Positions 50,985 through 58,371 of a stretch of DNA of 64,000 nt are shown here, piece after piece (the first letter of the stretch is position 1; the number at the start of each line of letters is the position of its first letter). Below the pieces are notes generated by a model. It was not told the origin of the DNA. It searched no databases and saw only the letters and a list, made by a program, of their open reading frames with translations. Made by a program: the position numbers and the translations under genes. This DNA comes from Treponema_C sp050937815 (GTDB taxonomy: Bacteria > Spirochaetota > Spirochaetia > Treponematales > Treponemataceae): the NCBI RefSeq assembly GCF_050937815.1, contig NZ_JACDIJ010000002.1:62001-126000 (forward strand), read 5' to 3'.

Positions 50985-51269
50985 TTAATTACCTCCATAT
51001 TGTCCGGCTTCATTTATTGTTGCTTTGCGGGCTGAAATTATTCTTATTACTGCGTCATTTTCACGATAACAATGACAAACAACCAATATTTTAGATAAAG
51101 CGCTTATCCCCAATATAATAAATCTATCTTCTTCAGTAGAATGTTCCGGATCGGAAATCAATAAAGCATTCGGATCATAAAAAACCGTTTTAGCTTCGTC
51201 AAAAGAAATATTGTGTTTTTTCAGATTCTTTTCGGCTTTAGCCGGATCCCATTCAAACCGTATATCCAT
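50985..51269 (-). CDS. brnT: BrnT family toxin
   Basis: This 94-residue ribonuclease toxin shows the family pattern: MDIRFEWDPAKAEKNLKKHN, FDEAKTVFYDP, then RFIILGISALSKILVVCHCYR and IRIISARKAT. The RNase-fold residues around Arg and Lys in the last motif are present, so it looks active. ATG 51269 is chosen over the upstream start at 51338 because the family starts here and because a TATAAT -10 lies 6 bases before it. It is followed one base later by brnA. Translation is probably leaderless. Confidence 0.9.
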   Translation of the reverse strand: MDIRFEWDPAKAEKNLKKHNISFDEAKTVFYDPNALLISDPEHSTEEDRFIILGISALSKILVVCHCYRENDAVIRIISARKATINEAGQYGGN

Positions 51270-51275
51270 AATTAT

Positions 51276-51305
51276 ATTATAATTATGCTTCAATTCTTTT
51301 GTCAA
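51276..51305 (-). promoter_or_regulatory. brnT-brnA promoter
   Basis: On the minus strand TTGACA (51305-51300) and TATAAT (51281-51276) are 18 bases apart. The -10 ends 6 bases before the ATG at 51269, giving a leaderless mRNA. The AT-rich spacer would also be the place for BrnA repression. Confidence 0.75.
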
Positions 51306-51474
51306 GAAAAAATAGAAAACGGAAGGAAAAGTGCACATGCCCCATTATTGAGAGGTTTTGTTTTGAAAATGCAACCATCATCCGCTTTTTTTCTTTTACG
51401 CATTCCGCCAGATAATAATTAATAATATTCTGATAAGGCATTCCTGTTTCGTGTGTAAAAATCAAGGAGGGGCT
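51283..51474 (-). pseudogene. brnA 3'-end repeat, copy C (remnant fused into the brnT upstream region)
   Basis: On the minus strand this encodes FTHETGMPYQNIINYY, LAECVKEKKRMMVAFSK, the BrnA C-terminus, but the stop codon has become CAA and the frame reads on through the brnT promoter. It begins right at the 3' end of the GT51-like gene (stop 51462-51464). It lacks the BrnA N-terminal half and should not be functional. Confidence 0.7.
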
Positions 51475-52028
51475 TTATCGGAGTCTATAGAAGAAGGTAA
51501 AAAATCGTACTTGGCGGGATTCATAATAAGTAAACATAATTTTGTAAATTCCGCTTCGGTTAAATCCGTAGAATTCTTATTAAAGTAAAATTTGCAGGCG
51601 TTTTTGAGTCCGAAAACGTTGCGGCCGAAATAACACTTTGAAAAAAAATAATTATAACAATCTTTATAATCTATATGTTTGACAATGTACCTTGCCGTTG
51701 CAATTATTATAAACCGACGCTCCGTAGTCGTTATCGTTTTTATTTGGTCATTATTTGCAAGATAAAATTCCGCCGTATACCGTGCAACATTATTTTTAAC
51801 GGAAAACATATCCGGCAACAAAAGAAGATGTTTAAATCTCGGATTTTTATTTTTTGTAAATATATAACTTGCAATCTGCATTTGATTATCGGTTAAAACA
51901 ACGGAAATCTCCTTTTGTATTGTTTCTTTTGAAATCGGTACCGCTTTACTTTTTATAAATAAATTTATTCCTATATGACAAGAAGTTATAAATAATACGG
52001 CTGCAAATAAAAACCTTATTATTTTCAT
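51462..52028 (-). CDS. degenerate glycosyltransferase-51-like protein
   Basis: This 188-residue protein has a hydrophobic start ending in FITSC (possible lipobox at Cys17). Residues 117-175 match the C-terminal lobe of peptidoglycan glycosyltransferases (GT51): CYFGRNVFGLKNACKFYF (132-149) corresponds to the family's YFG..YG..AA..YF, LTEAE (156-160) to LTLAE, and NPAKYD (170-175) to the NP..Y end. The N-terminal lobe with the catalytic EDxxFxxHxG and GGSTITQQ motifs is missing, so it cannot be an active polymerase. It starts one base after the sdaAA stop and may use its transcript. What it does is unknown; gene decay or a binding role are both possible. Confidence 0.6.
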   Translation of the reverse strand: MKIIRFLFAAVLFITSCHIGINLFIKSKAVPISKETIQKEISVVLTDNQMQIASYIFTKNKNPRFKHLLLLPDMFSVKNNVARYTAEFYLANNDQIKTITTTERRFIIIATARYIVKHIDYKDCYNYFFSKCYFGRNVFGLKNACKFYFNKNSTDLTEAEFTKLCLLIMNPAKYDFLPSSIDSDKAPP

Positions 52029-52029
52029 C

Positions 52030-52998
52030 TTATCCCAGCAGTTCCTTTGCCAAGCTTTTTGCGGTTTTTGTTGCGGCAAGACCGCCCTTTGCCGTTTCTT
52101 TGAGGGCTGCGGGAAGCATTTTCCCCGTACGGAACATCGCTTCAAGCACTTCATCGGGGGGAACGGGCGAGCTCATGCCCGCAAGCGCCATGTCCGCACT
52201 TATAAGGGCGTTTACCGCCTGGCTTGCATTCCGCTGGGCACAGGGAATCTGCACCAAGCCGGCGATGGGGTCGCACACAAGGCCCATCGCGTTCATAAGA
52301 GAAAAAGAAAAAGCGTTCATGCTTTGTTCGATCGTACCGCCGGCAAATTCAACCGCAGCTGCCGAAGCCATTGCCGCAGCCGAAGCGCATTCGGCTTGAC
52401 AGCCGCCCTCGGCCCCGGAAACGGTTGCATTTTTTACGATAACCGCACCGAGTCCTGACGCGGTTAAAAGTGCGCAGAGAATTTTTTTGCGGGAGGCAGA
52501 TAAAGTTTGACCGTCCGCCGCACCCGCTTTGTCGACCGAACCTGCCGCAGCTTCCGCTTTATCAGTTGAGTCCGCCGTATGCCCCGTATCGACGGGAAAC
52601 TCCCGCTCATACAGAGCAATCAAAACCGCAGGGATAATCCCGCTTGAACCGGCGGTCGGGGCGGCGCAAATGCGCCCCATCGAAGCGTTCACTTCCGACA
52701 CCGAAAGGGCAAGCGACATAACGCGGTTTATAAAGCTGCCGCATAAAAAAGAGCCCTTTTGTGTATATGCGTGGTGGCGGCTTGCGTAACCGCTTATAAG
52801 ACTGCGCTCGGCGCTCAAGGGAGTGTTCAGGGCTTTGAAAGCCGATTCTTCCATAACCCTAAAGCGCTTATCCAATTCGGCAAAAACCGCCTCTTTGCTT
52901 GTGTTTTGCAAGGCGCACTCGTTATCCAAAATAAGACGCCACAGAGGTTTTTTTTCCGCAGCGCACAGCGCACACAATTGTTCAAAGTTCCGATACAC
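52030..52998 (-). CDS. sdaAA: L-serine dehydratase, iron-sulfur type, alpha subunit
   Basis: This 322-residue subunit joins with the beta subunit to turn L-serine into pyruvate and ammonia. The Fe-S ligands are visible in GGCQAECASAAA and in GLVCDPIAGLVQIPC. Residues 135-170, between ALYEREF and KKILCALLTASG, hold an Ala/Asp/Lys-rich stretch with an internal repeat (STDKAEAAAG, SVDKAGAADG) that is longer than in the homologues I recall. Order here is beta first, then alpha, 7 bases apart. Serine fermentation fits an amino-acid-using treponeme. Confidence 0.92.
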   Translation of the reverse strand: MYRNFEQLCALCAAEKKPLWRLILDNECALQNTSKEAVFAELDKRFRVMEESAFKALNTPLSAERSLISGYASRHHAYTQKGSFLCGSFINRVMSLALSVSEVNASMGRICAAPTAGSSGIIPAVLIALYEREFPVDTGHTADSTDKAEAAAGSVDKAGAADGQTLSASRKKILCALLTASGLGAVIVKNATVSGAEGGCQAECASAAAMASAAAVEFAGGTIEQSMNAFSFSLMNAMGLVCDPIAGLVQIPCAQRNASQAVNALISADMALAGMSSPVPPDEVLEAMFRTGKMLPAALKETAKGGLAATKTAKSLAKELLG

Positions 52999-53005
52999 AG
53001 CTCAC

Positions 53006-53668
53006 CTACACGTTTATGACAATCACCGAAAGCACGTTCGCCAATGCGTCGAGCTTTTCTTTTATACCCGCTTCAACGGCCGAATCGGTTTCGATAATAC
53101 AGCATGCAAAGCCGCCGCGTTCTTTACGGCTCACCTTCATAACCGCTATGTTGATTTTGTTTTGCGCCAAAACGCCCGAAATCTCGCTTATAACGCCGGG
53201 AACGTCTTTTTGAAACACAATGAGGGTGTTTGTTTCCGCCGCGAATTCGGTGTCGAATCCGTCTATTGATTTTACAAGGATTCTCCCGCCGCCGACCGAA
53301 GAGCCGGTAATTTCACAGCTTGAGCCGTCGTTTTTCGTAAAGGTAAGCCGGGCGGAATTTTCGTGCATGCCTTCCAAATCGGCTTCGTAAAAGTCGAAGG
53401 CCAAACCCGCGTTGCGCGCGTACGAAAAGGAGTCGGCAATGCGCTCATCGTCTTCGTAAAAACCCAAAACGCCTGCGACCAAAGCCTTATCCGTTCCGTG
53501 CCCGCGTCCCGTTTCGGCAAAACTTCCGAATAAGCCGAAACTCACCTTTGCAAAGGGCGGCCGTGCAATGTTCGCGGCAATACGTGCAAGGCGCGCCGCC
53601 CCCGCCGTGTGAGAACTCGAAGGCCCGGTCATAACAGGCCCTGCAACCTGAAACACGCTTATATCCAT
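53006..53668 (-). CDS. sdaAB: L-serine dehydratase, iron-sulfur type, beta subunit
   Basis: This 220-residue subunit has an N-terminal domain with the family motif GPVMTGPSSSHTAGA at residues 10-24 and a C-terminal ACT domain (TLIVFQKDVPGVISEISGVL), which in this family binds serine for allosteric control. It lies between prfA (14 bases upstream) and sdaAA. The ribosome site is weak. The lengths of both subunits match the two-subunit type seen in Firmicutes and spirochaetes. Confidence 0.92.
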   Translation of the reverse strand: MDISVFQVAGPVMTGPSSSHTAGAARLARIAANIARPPFAKVSFGLFGSFAETGRGHGTDKALVAGVLGFYEDDERIADSFSYARNAGLAFDFYEADLEGMHENSARLTFTKNDGSSCEITGSSVGGGRILVKSIDGFDTEFAAETNTLIVFQKDVPGVISEISGVLAQNKINIAVMKVSRKERGGFACCIIETDSAVEAGIKEKLDALANVLSVIVINV

Positions 53669-53682
53669 ACCGCCGCCGTTTT

Positions 53683-54750
53683 TTACAATTCGTTATGCAG
53701 CCGCTCTTCCTTTGCGTAAATGCACAGAGCGTCTATAAGCTCGTCGCAATAGCCCTGCATAATGTAATCGAGCTTGTACAATGTTAAATTGATGCGGTGG
53801 TCGGTTACGCGGTTTTGCGGAAAGTTATAAGTGCGGATACGCTCGGAGCGCTCGCCCGAACCGACCATGCTTTTGCGCGCCGCCGCCCGCTCGGCATTTT
53901 TTTTGGACTCTTCCAAATCGAAAAGCCGCGCCCGCAAAACGCGCATAGCCTTCGCTTTGTTTTTTATCTGACTTTTTTCGTCCTGCTGAATAACCACCAA
54001 GCCCGTCGGCAAGTGGGTAAGACGCACCGCCGAATCGGTTGTGTTGACGCACTGACCGCCCGGGCCGCCCGCCCTCATCACGTCAACCCGTAAATCTTCA
54101 GGCCGTATTTCGATTTCCGTTTCTTCGGCCTCCGGCAGCACCGCCACCGTAACCGCACTTGTATGCACGCGCCCCTGCGATTCGGTTTCCGGCACACGCT
54201 GAACACGGTGAACCCCGCCCTCATAGCGCAAACTGCCGTACACGTATTTTCCGCTTATCGAAAAAGATATTTCCTTATAACCGCCCACCTCGGTTTCGTT
54301 TGCGCCCATAATTTCGTACTTCCAGCCCTTCATATCCGCATAGCGCGTGTACATACGGAACAAATCCGCCGCAAACAGCGAGGCTTCGTCGCCGCCGGCA
54401 CCTCCGCGGATTTCCATAATAATATTTTTTTCTTCCAGAGGGTCGGGCGGAATCAGCAAAAATTTGAGCTTTTCTTCCATTTCGGGAAGCTTTTCTTCAA
54501 GCTCCTTTAATTCTTCGCGCGCAAATTCCTTCATATCGTGATCGTCTTCTTCGGTAATCAAATGCTTTGCGTCCTCAATACCCTGCAAAAGCTTTTTATA
54601 CTCCTCGAATTCGCGCATTACCTCCGACAAATGCGAATGTTCGCGCATCACATCTTTATATTGTTTCGGATTTTTTATCAACTCCGGATCCTGAACGGCC
54701 TCATTCAATTCTTTAAACCGTTCAGCCATTTGTTCAAGCCGTTTAATCAT
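53683..54750 (-). CDS. prfA: peptide chain release factor 1
   Basis: This 355-residue protein releases finished chains at UAA and UAG. The GGQ motif lies in RAGGPGGQCVNTTDS, and the long N-terminal coiled domain is present (RLEQMAERFKELNEAV). The tripeptide region that reads the stop codon is near PETESQGRVHTSA. ATG 54750 (MIKRLEQ) is the family start; a longer frame to 54777 covers the promoter instead. TATAAT ends 6 bases before it, with TTGCCT 17 bases further up and no ribosome site. I see no hemK gene next to it. Confidence 0.95.
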   Translation of the reverse strand: MIKRLEQMAERFKELNEAVQDPELIKNPKQYKDVMREHSHLSEVMREFEEYKKLLQGIEDAKHLITEEDDHDMKEFAREELKELEEKLPEMEEKLKFLLIPPDPLEEKNIIMEIRGGAGGDEASLFAADLFRMYTRYADMKGWKYEIMGANETEVGGYKEISFSISGKYVYGSLRYEGGVHRVQRVPETESQGRVHTSAVTVAVLPEAEETEIEIRPEDLRVDVMRAGGPGGQCVNTTDSAVRLTHLPTGLVVIQQDEKSQIKNKAKAMRVLRARLFDLEESKKNAERAAARKSMVGSGERSERIRTYNFPQNRVTDHRINLTLYKLDYIMQGYCDELIDALCIYAKEERLHNEL

Positions 54751-54756
54751 AACGGA

Positions 54757-54785
54757 ATTATATAGAAAAAAAGACACACAGGCAA
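54757..54785 (-). promoter_or_regulatory. leaderless promoter of prfA
   Basis: On the minus strand TTGCCT (54785-54780), 17 bases, TATAAT (54762-54757), then 6 bases and ATG. It is unusual for a translation factor to lack a ribosome site. Confidence 0.65.
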
Positions 54786-54798
54786 GCGTTTTTTATCC

Positions 54799-54849
54799 TT
54801 GCATTTTATAGAACAATATTCTATAATGTTTATAGAATATTGTTCTATA
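54799..54849 (+). promoter_or_regulatory. promoter and 20-base-arm operator of the TetR/SRPBCC operon
   Basis: TTGCAT (54799-54804), 17 bases, TATAAT (54822-54827). The perfect arms TATAGAACAATATTCTATAA (54807-54826) and its complement (54830-54849) flank a 3-base centre and cover the spacer, the -10 and the start site. Each arm holds a smaller TATAGAA/TTCTATA dyad, so two dimers could bind. Self-repression by the downstream TetR protein is strongly suggested. Confidence 0.85.
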
Positions 54850-54863
54850 AGGGCGGAAAAAAT

Positions 54864-55523
54864 ATGTCCGAAAAAAAAGATGCCGGAAAAATCAGGCAAA
54901 ATCAATTGATCGACGCGGCGGCCTCGCTGTTTTTTTCAAAAGGCTATATAAACACTTCGGTACGGGATATTTTGGATACCGCAAACGACCGGACATCTTC
55001 GCCCAGCGTTTTTTACTATTATTTTAAATCGAAAGAAGAAATTTACCGTGCCGTTTTACGCCGCTACACCGAGCGCTATATACAGGCCGTGCAGGATACA
55101 ATCGACGCGCATAAAAACGATGCGCACACTCTTATGGCTCAGGCAACCTCCCTGTTTTTAAAAACGGTAAAAGAAGATGTACACGGAAAAGAAGCCGCAT
55201 CCTCGCCGGACAATCTTTTGTATGCTTTAAAACTCAAAGAAGAACTGACGCAAAAATTTGTTGAAGTTTGGGAAATATTCATACGCTCGCTGAGTTGGTA
55301 CAAAGCCGACGCCGAAACTGTTCATAAAACGGCCGTTTTTATTGCCGGCGGCATCGGGGAAATGATGTACGATTTCGGCTATGTACATGAAAAAAAAGAC
55401 GGCAATGCTCGAAAACTTATGGATTCCATGATCGACTTTTGCGCCCGCGTTTTAAATGCGCCGGCTGCAGAAAAAGAAAAATACAGGAGGCTTGTATATG
55501 ATAACCTTACACGAACAGGTTGA
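54864..55523 (+). CDS. TetR family regulator, self-repressing
   Basis: This 219-residue protein has the DNA-binding domain at about 9-57: NQLIDAAASLFFSKGYINTS followed by TSSPSVFYYYFKSKEEIY with the recognition helix. The C-terminal half is a helical ligand domain. A perfect operator lies directly upstream. ATG 54864 is chosen; a TTG at 54840 would fall within the operator. The 3' end overlaps the SRPBCC gene by 26 bases. The two are surely one operon, so the regulator probably senses what the SRPBCC protein binds. Confidence 0.9.
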   Translation: MSEKKDAGKIRQNQLIDAAASLFFSKGYINTSVRDILDTANDRTSSPSVFYYYFKSKEEIYRAVLRRYTERYIQAVQDTIDAHKNDAHTLMAQATSLFLKTVKEDVHGKEAASSPDNLLYALKLKEELTQKFVEVWEIFIRSLSWYKADAETVHKTAVFIAGGIGEMMYDFGYVHEKKDGNARKLMDSMIDFCARVLNAPAAEKEKYRRLVYDNLTRTG

Positions 55524-56028
55524 TATTCCCGCGCCGTTTGAAAAACTCTGCGCGTGGGCCGACAATTTCGAAGAAGAATTCGTAAAGTGGAGTCCCTATC
55601 ATTTGGCGTGCGAGCTTTATGACGGAAACGTAAATGTGGGCAGCAAAGTCCGCTTTTACGAAATCGTTATGGGTCTCGACTACGATGTAACCGGCACCAT
55701 CGTAACGAGCGAGCGTGACGATAACCGTTTTTTGTTCGTATTCAAAAGCGATAAGGGAACCGCTTTTATCACGTTTGAAGGAACACGGACAAAAGAAGGC
55801 TGCCGCTTTTCGCATACCGAATCGTTCGGCATGACAACGCCTGTCGTCGGACCCCTTATGAATTTTTTGTTTTTTAAAATCATCTTCCGTAAAAAATGCA
55901 ACTGGCAGCTTATCCGCGACGATATGATTTTGGACAATAAATATTTAACCGAAATTCTTACCGAAGGCAAATACCCCGAGCGAATTCCCGTCGAACGCTT
56001 AAAAGCCGGCGAAACTGTAACCACATAA
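55498..56028 (+). CDS. SRPBCC/START-like hydrophobic-ligand-binding protein
   Basis: This 176-residue protein opens MITLHEQVDIPAPFEKLCAW, a typical start of SRPBCC (START/Bet v1) proteins, with KWSPYHLACELYD and GSKVRFYEIVMG. The fold holds a deep pocket for lipids or other hydrophobic molecules. GGAGG lies 7 bases before ATG 55498, inside the tetR end. It has no signal peptide, so it acts in the cytoplasm. Its tie to a TetR regulator suggests a response to a lipid or hydrophobic compound. Ligand and enzyme activity, if any, are unknown. Confidence 0.78.
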   Translation: MITLHEQVDIPAPFEKLCAWADNFEEEFVKWSPYHLACELYDGNVNVGSKVRFYEIVMGLDYDVTGTIVTSERDDNRFLFVFKSDKGTAFITFEGTRTKEGCRFSHTESFGMTTPVVGPLMNFLFFKIIFRKKCNWQLIRDDMILDNKYLTEILTEGKYPERIPVERLKAGETVTT

Positions 56029-56058
56029 ACCAAAGGCGCCTGCCCGGCCTGTAAAACA

Positions 56059-56087
56059 TTGCAGTTTTTTGCCCTTTCGGTTATACT
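56059..56087 (+). promoter_or_regulatory. sigma-70-type promoter of galE
   Basis: TTGCAG (56059-56064), 17 bases, TATACT (56082-56087). ACGGAG stands before ATG 56156, giving a leader of about 60 bases. Confidence 0.65.
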
Positions 56088-56155
56088 TTTTGCGGCCGGC
56101 GATGTCTTGTGCACAGTTAAAATAAAAACCGAAACACGCCGGAAACGGAGTCAGT

Positions 56156-57145
56156 ATGAATGTATTGGTTATAGGCGGCGCCGGTTATATCGGAAGCCAC
56201 GCTGTAAAAGAACTTATGGCATCGGGCCATAAGATAACGGTGTTCGACAATCTTTCGTCGGGCTTGCTTCAAAATCTTTTTCCCGAAAACGGCTTTATAG
56301 CAGGCGATATTTTACACCCTGAAGCCCTCGATGCGGCCTTTGCGCGGGGCTTTGACGCATTTATCCATTTGGCGGCTTTTAAGGCGGCAGGCGAATCGAT
56401 GATAAAGCCCGAAAAATATTCGATAAACAATATTTCGGGTACTATCAATATTCTAAACGCCGCCCTTGCACATAACTGTAAGTATATGGTTTTTTCTTCT
56501 TCCGCAGCCGTTTTCGGTTCTCCGGAATATTTACCCATCGATGAAAAACACCCGACAAATCCCGAAAATTATTACGGCTTTACAAAACTCGATATTGAAC
56601 ACTACATGGCGTGGTACGATAAACTCAAAGGCTTAAAATTCGCCGCCCTGCGTTATTTTAATGCGGCAGGCTATGATCCGGACGGCGTTATTACGGGACT
56701 TGAGCAAAACCCCGCAAACCTTTTGCCCGTTATTATGGAAACCGCCTGCGGTATGCGCAAAGAATTGCAGATTTTCGGTACCGACTACGATACGCGCGAC
56801 GGTACCTGCATCCGCGATTACGTACATGTAAAAGATTTAGCGATTGCCCACGTAAAGGCCCTTGAATACATCGTAAAAAACAACGAAAGCTTAACCGTCA
56901 ACTTGGGAAGCGAAAACGGCGTTTCCGTTTCGGAAATGCTTGAAGCCGCCCGGCGCATTACGGGCAAGCCCATTCCCGCCGTTCACACTGGCCGCCGCGC
57001 AGGAGACCCCGCCTGTTTGTATGCAACGTCGGCTTATGCGCGCGAAAAGATCGGCTGGAAGGCGGAATATTCGGACATTGACAGCCTTGTTTCATCCACA
57101 TGGGCGGTATATAAAAAACACATAAAAGAAAGAGGTAACATATGA
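56156..57145 (+). CDS. galE: UDP-glucose 4-epimerase
   Basis: This 329-residue extended SDR enzyme interconverts UDP-glucose and UDP-galactose. It shows GGAGYIGSHAVKEL (NAD-binding, residues 7-20), the catalytic Ser region VFSSSAAVFGS and YYGFTKLDIEHYM with the Tyr-x-x-x-Lys pair; LRYFNAAGYDPDG is typical. UDP-N-acetyl sugars are possible substrates too. It overlaps the M20 peptidase gene by 4 bases (ATGA), and the operon continues through it to a lipoprotein. Confidence 0.92.
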   Translation: MNVLVIGGAGYIGSHAVKELMASGHKITVFDNLSSGLLQNLFPENGFIAGDILHPEALDAAFARGFDAFIHLAAFKAAGESMIKPEKYSINNISGTINILNAALAHNCKYMVFSSSAAVFGSPEYLPIDEKHPTNPENYYGFTKLDIEHYMAWYDKLKGLKFAALRYFNAAGYDPDGVITGLEQNPANLLPVIMETACGMRKELQIFGTDYDTRDGTCIRDYVHVKDLAIAHVKALEYIVKNNESLTVNLGSENGVSVSEMLEAARRITGKPIPAVHTGRRAGDPACLYATSAYAREKIGWKAEYSDIDSLVSSTWAVYKKHIKERGNI

Positions 57146-58371
57146 GTTTTAAAACAATAAGTAAGTGGCTTGACGGACAAACCGAAAATATTATCGAATT
57201 GGAAACGCTTTTAACGTCGCATCCTGCCCTTGCCCCCGAAAGCGGCGGTCAGGGAGAAGCCGAAAAATGCAAAGCACTCGAAGAATGGTTGACCGCTCAG
57301 GGCATTACACAGCTTGAGCGCTTCGACGCTCCGGACGGCCGCGTTGCCTGCGGATACCGCCCCAATTTGGTTGCGACGATAGAGGGTAAAAACGACAAGC
57401 GTACCGTTTGGGTTATAGCCCACTTGGATGTTGTGCCGGTCGGAGAGCTTTCGCTGTGGTCGAGCGACCCCTGGAAGGTATACGAAAAAGGCGGCAAAAT
57501 ATTCGGCCGCGGTGTGGAAGACAATCAACAGGGCTTATGCAGCGGTGTGTTTGCGGCCCTTGCCTTTGTAAAAAACGGCATTGTTCCCGAAAACACGGTA
57601 AAGCTTTTGTTCGCCGCCGATGAAGAAGTCGGTTCGGCTTACGGCATTCAATATCTTTTAAAAAAGCATAAATTGTTCCGCAAACAGGATATTATCATCA
57701 TTCCCGACGGAGGCGACTCAAAAGGCGAAACAATCGAAGTTGCCGAAAAAAACCTTTTATGGATGAAGCTCGTTATCCGCGGAAAACAGGCGCACGGTTC
57801 CATGCCGAACCTCGGAAACAACGCGTATTTGGCGGGCTGCGTCCTTGCGCTCAAACTGAACGCTTTGGAAAAAGTCTTTAAAAAACGCGACAAATTGTTC
57901 GAGCCGCCGTATTCAACCTTTCAGCCGACAAAAAAAGAAGCAAATGTACCGAACGTCAACACAATCCCCGGCGAAGACGTATTTTACATGGACTGCCGAA
58001 TACTTCCCTGCTATACCCTTGCCGAAGTACGCGCTGAAGCCCGTAAAGCTATTGCCGAAATTGAAGAAAAATACGGCGTAAAAATCAAATACAGCGAAGA
58101 GCAGGCGGTCGAATCGCCTGCAACCCCCGTCGACGCTCCCGTAGTTACGGAATTGACAGCGGCGATTAAAAAGGTTACCGGCAAAAAAGCCCGCCCCATC
58201 GGAATCGGCGGCGGCACGGTCGGCGGCTATTTACGCATAAAAGGTTATAACGCTGCCGTATGGAGCACCTTGGACGAAACCGCCCACCAGCCGAACGAAT
58301 ACTGCAAAATCAAAAATCTTGTGCAGGACGCAAAGGTTCTCGCCGCAATTTTCGGAGGTAAGGATTTATGA
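57142..58371 (+). CDS. M20 family metallopeptidase (dipeptidase/ArgE-DapE type)
   Basis: This 409-residue enzyme has a full set of M20 metal ligands: His in VIAHLDVVPVG, the bridging Asp in GRGVEDNQQG, the catalytic Glu pair in FAADEEVGSAYG, Asp in IPDGGDS and the final His in ETAHQPNEY. It removes an acyl or amino acid from a dipeptide or N-acyl amino acid in the cytoplasm. Sapep and DapE/ArgE are the closest groups and I cannot choose among them. The start shares 4 bases with galE; AGAGG precedes it. Confidence 0.88.
   Translation: MSFKTISKWLDGQTENIIELETLLTSHPALAPESGGQGEAEKCKALEEWLTAQGITQLERFDAPDGRVACGYRPNLVATIEGKNDKRTVWVIAHLDVVPVGELSLWSSDPWKVYEKGGKIFGRGVEDNQQGLCSGVFAALAFVKNGIVPENTVKLLFAADEEVGSAYGIQYLLKKHKLFRKQDIIIIPDGGDSKGETIEVAEKNLLWMKLVIRGKQAHGSMPNLGNNAYLAGCVLALKLNALEKVFKKRDKLFEPPYSTFQPTKKEANVPNVNTIPGEDVFYMDCRILPCYTLAEVRAEARKAIAEIEEKYGVKIKYSEEQAVESPATPVDAPVVTELTAAIKKVTGKKARPIGIGGGTVGGYLRIKGYNAAVWSTLDETAHQPNEYCKIKNLVQDAKVLAAIFGGKDL

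Noticed and set aside
49589..51474. Three repeats about 0.6-1.1 kb apart as a possible CRISPR or mobile element
   Set aside because: Copies are unequal, unevenly spaced and coding in nature (the BrnA end), with no cas or transposase gene. They are gene remnants.
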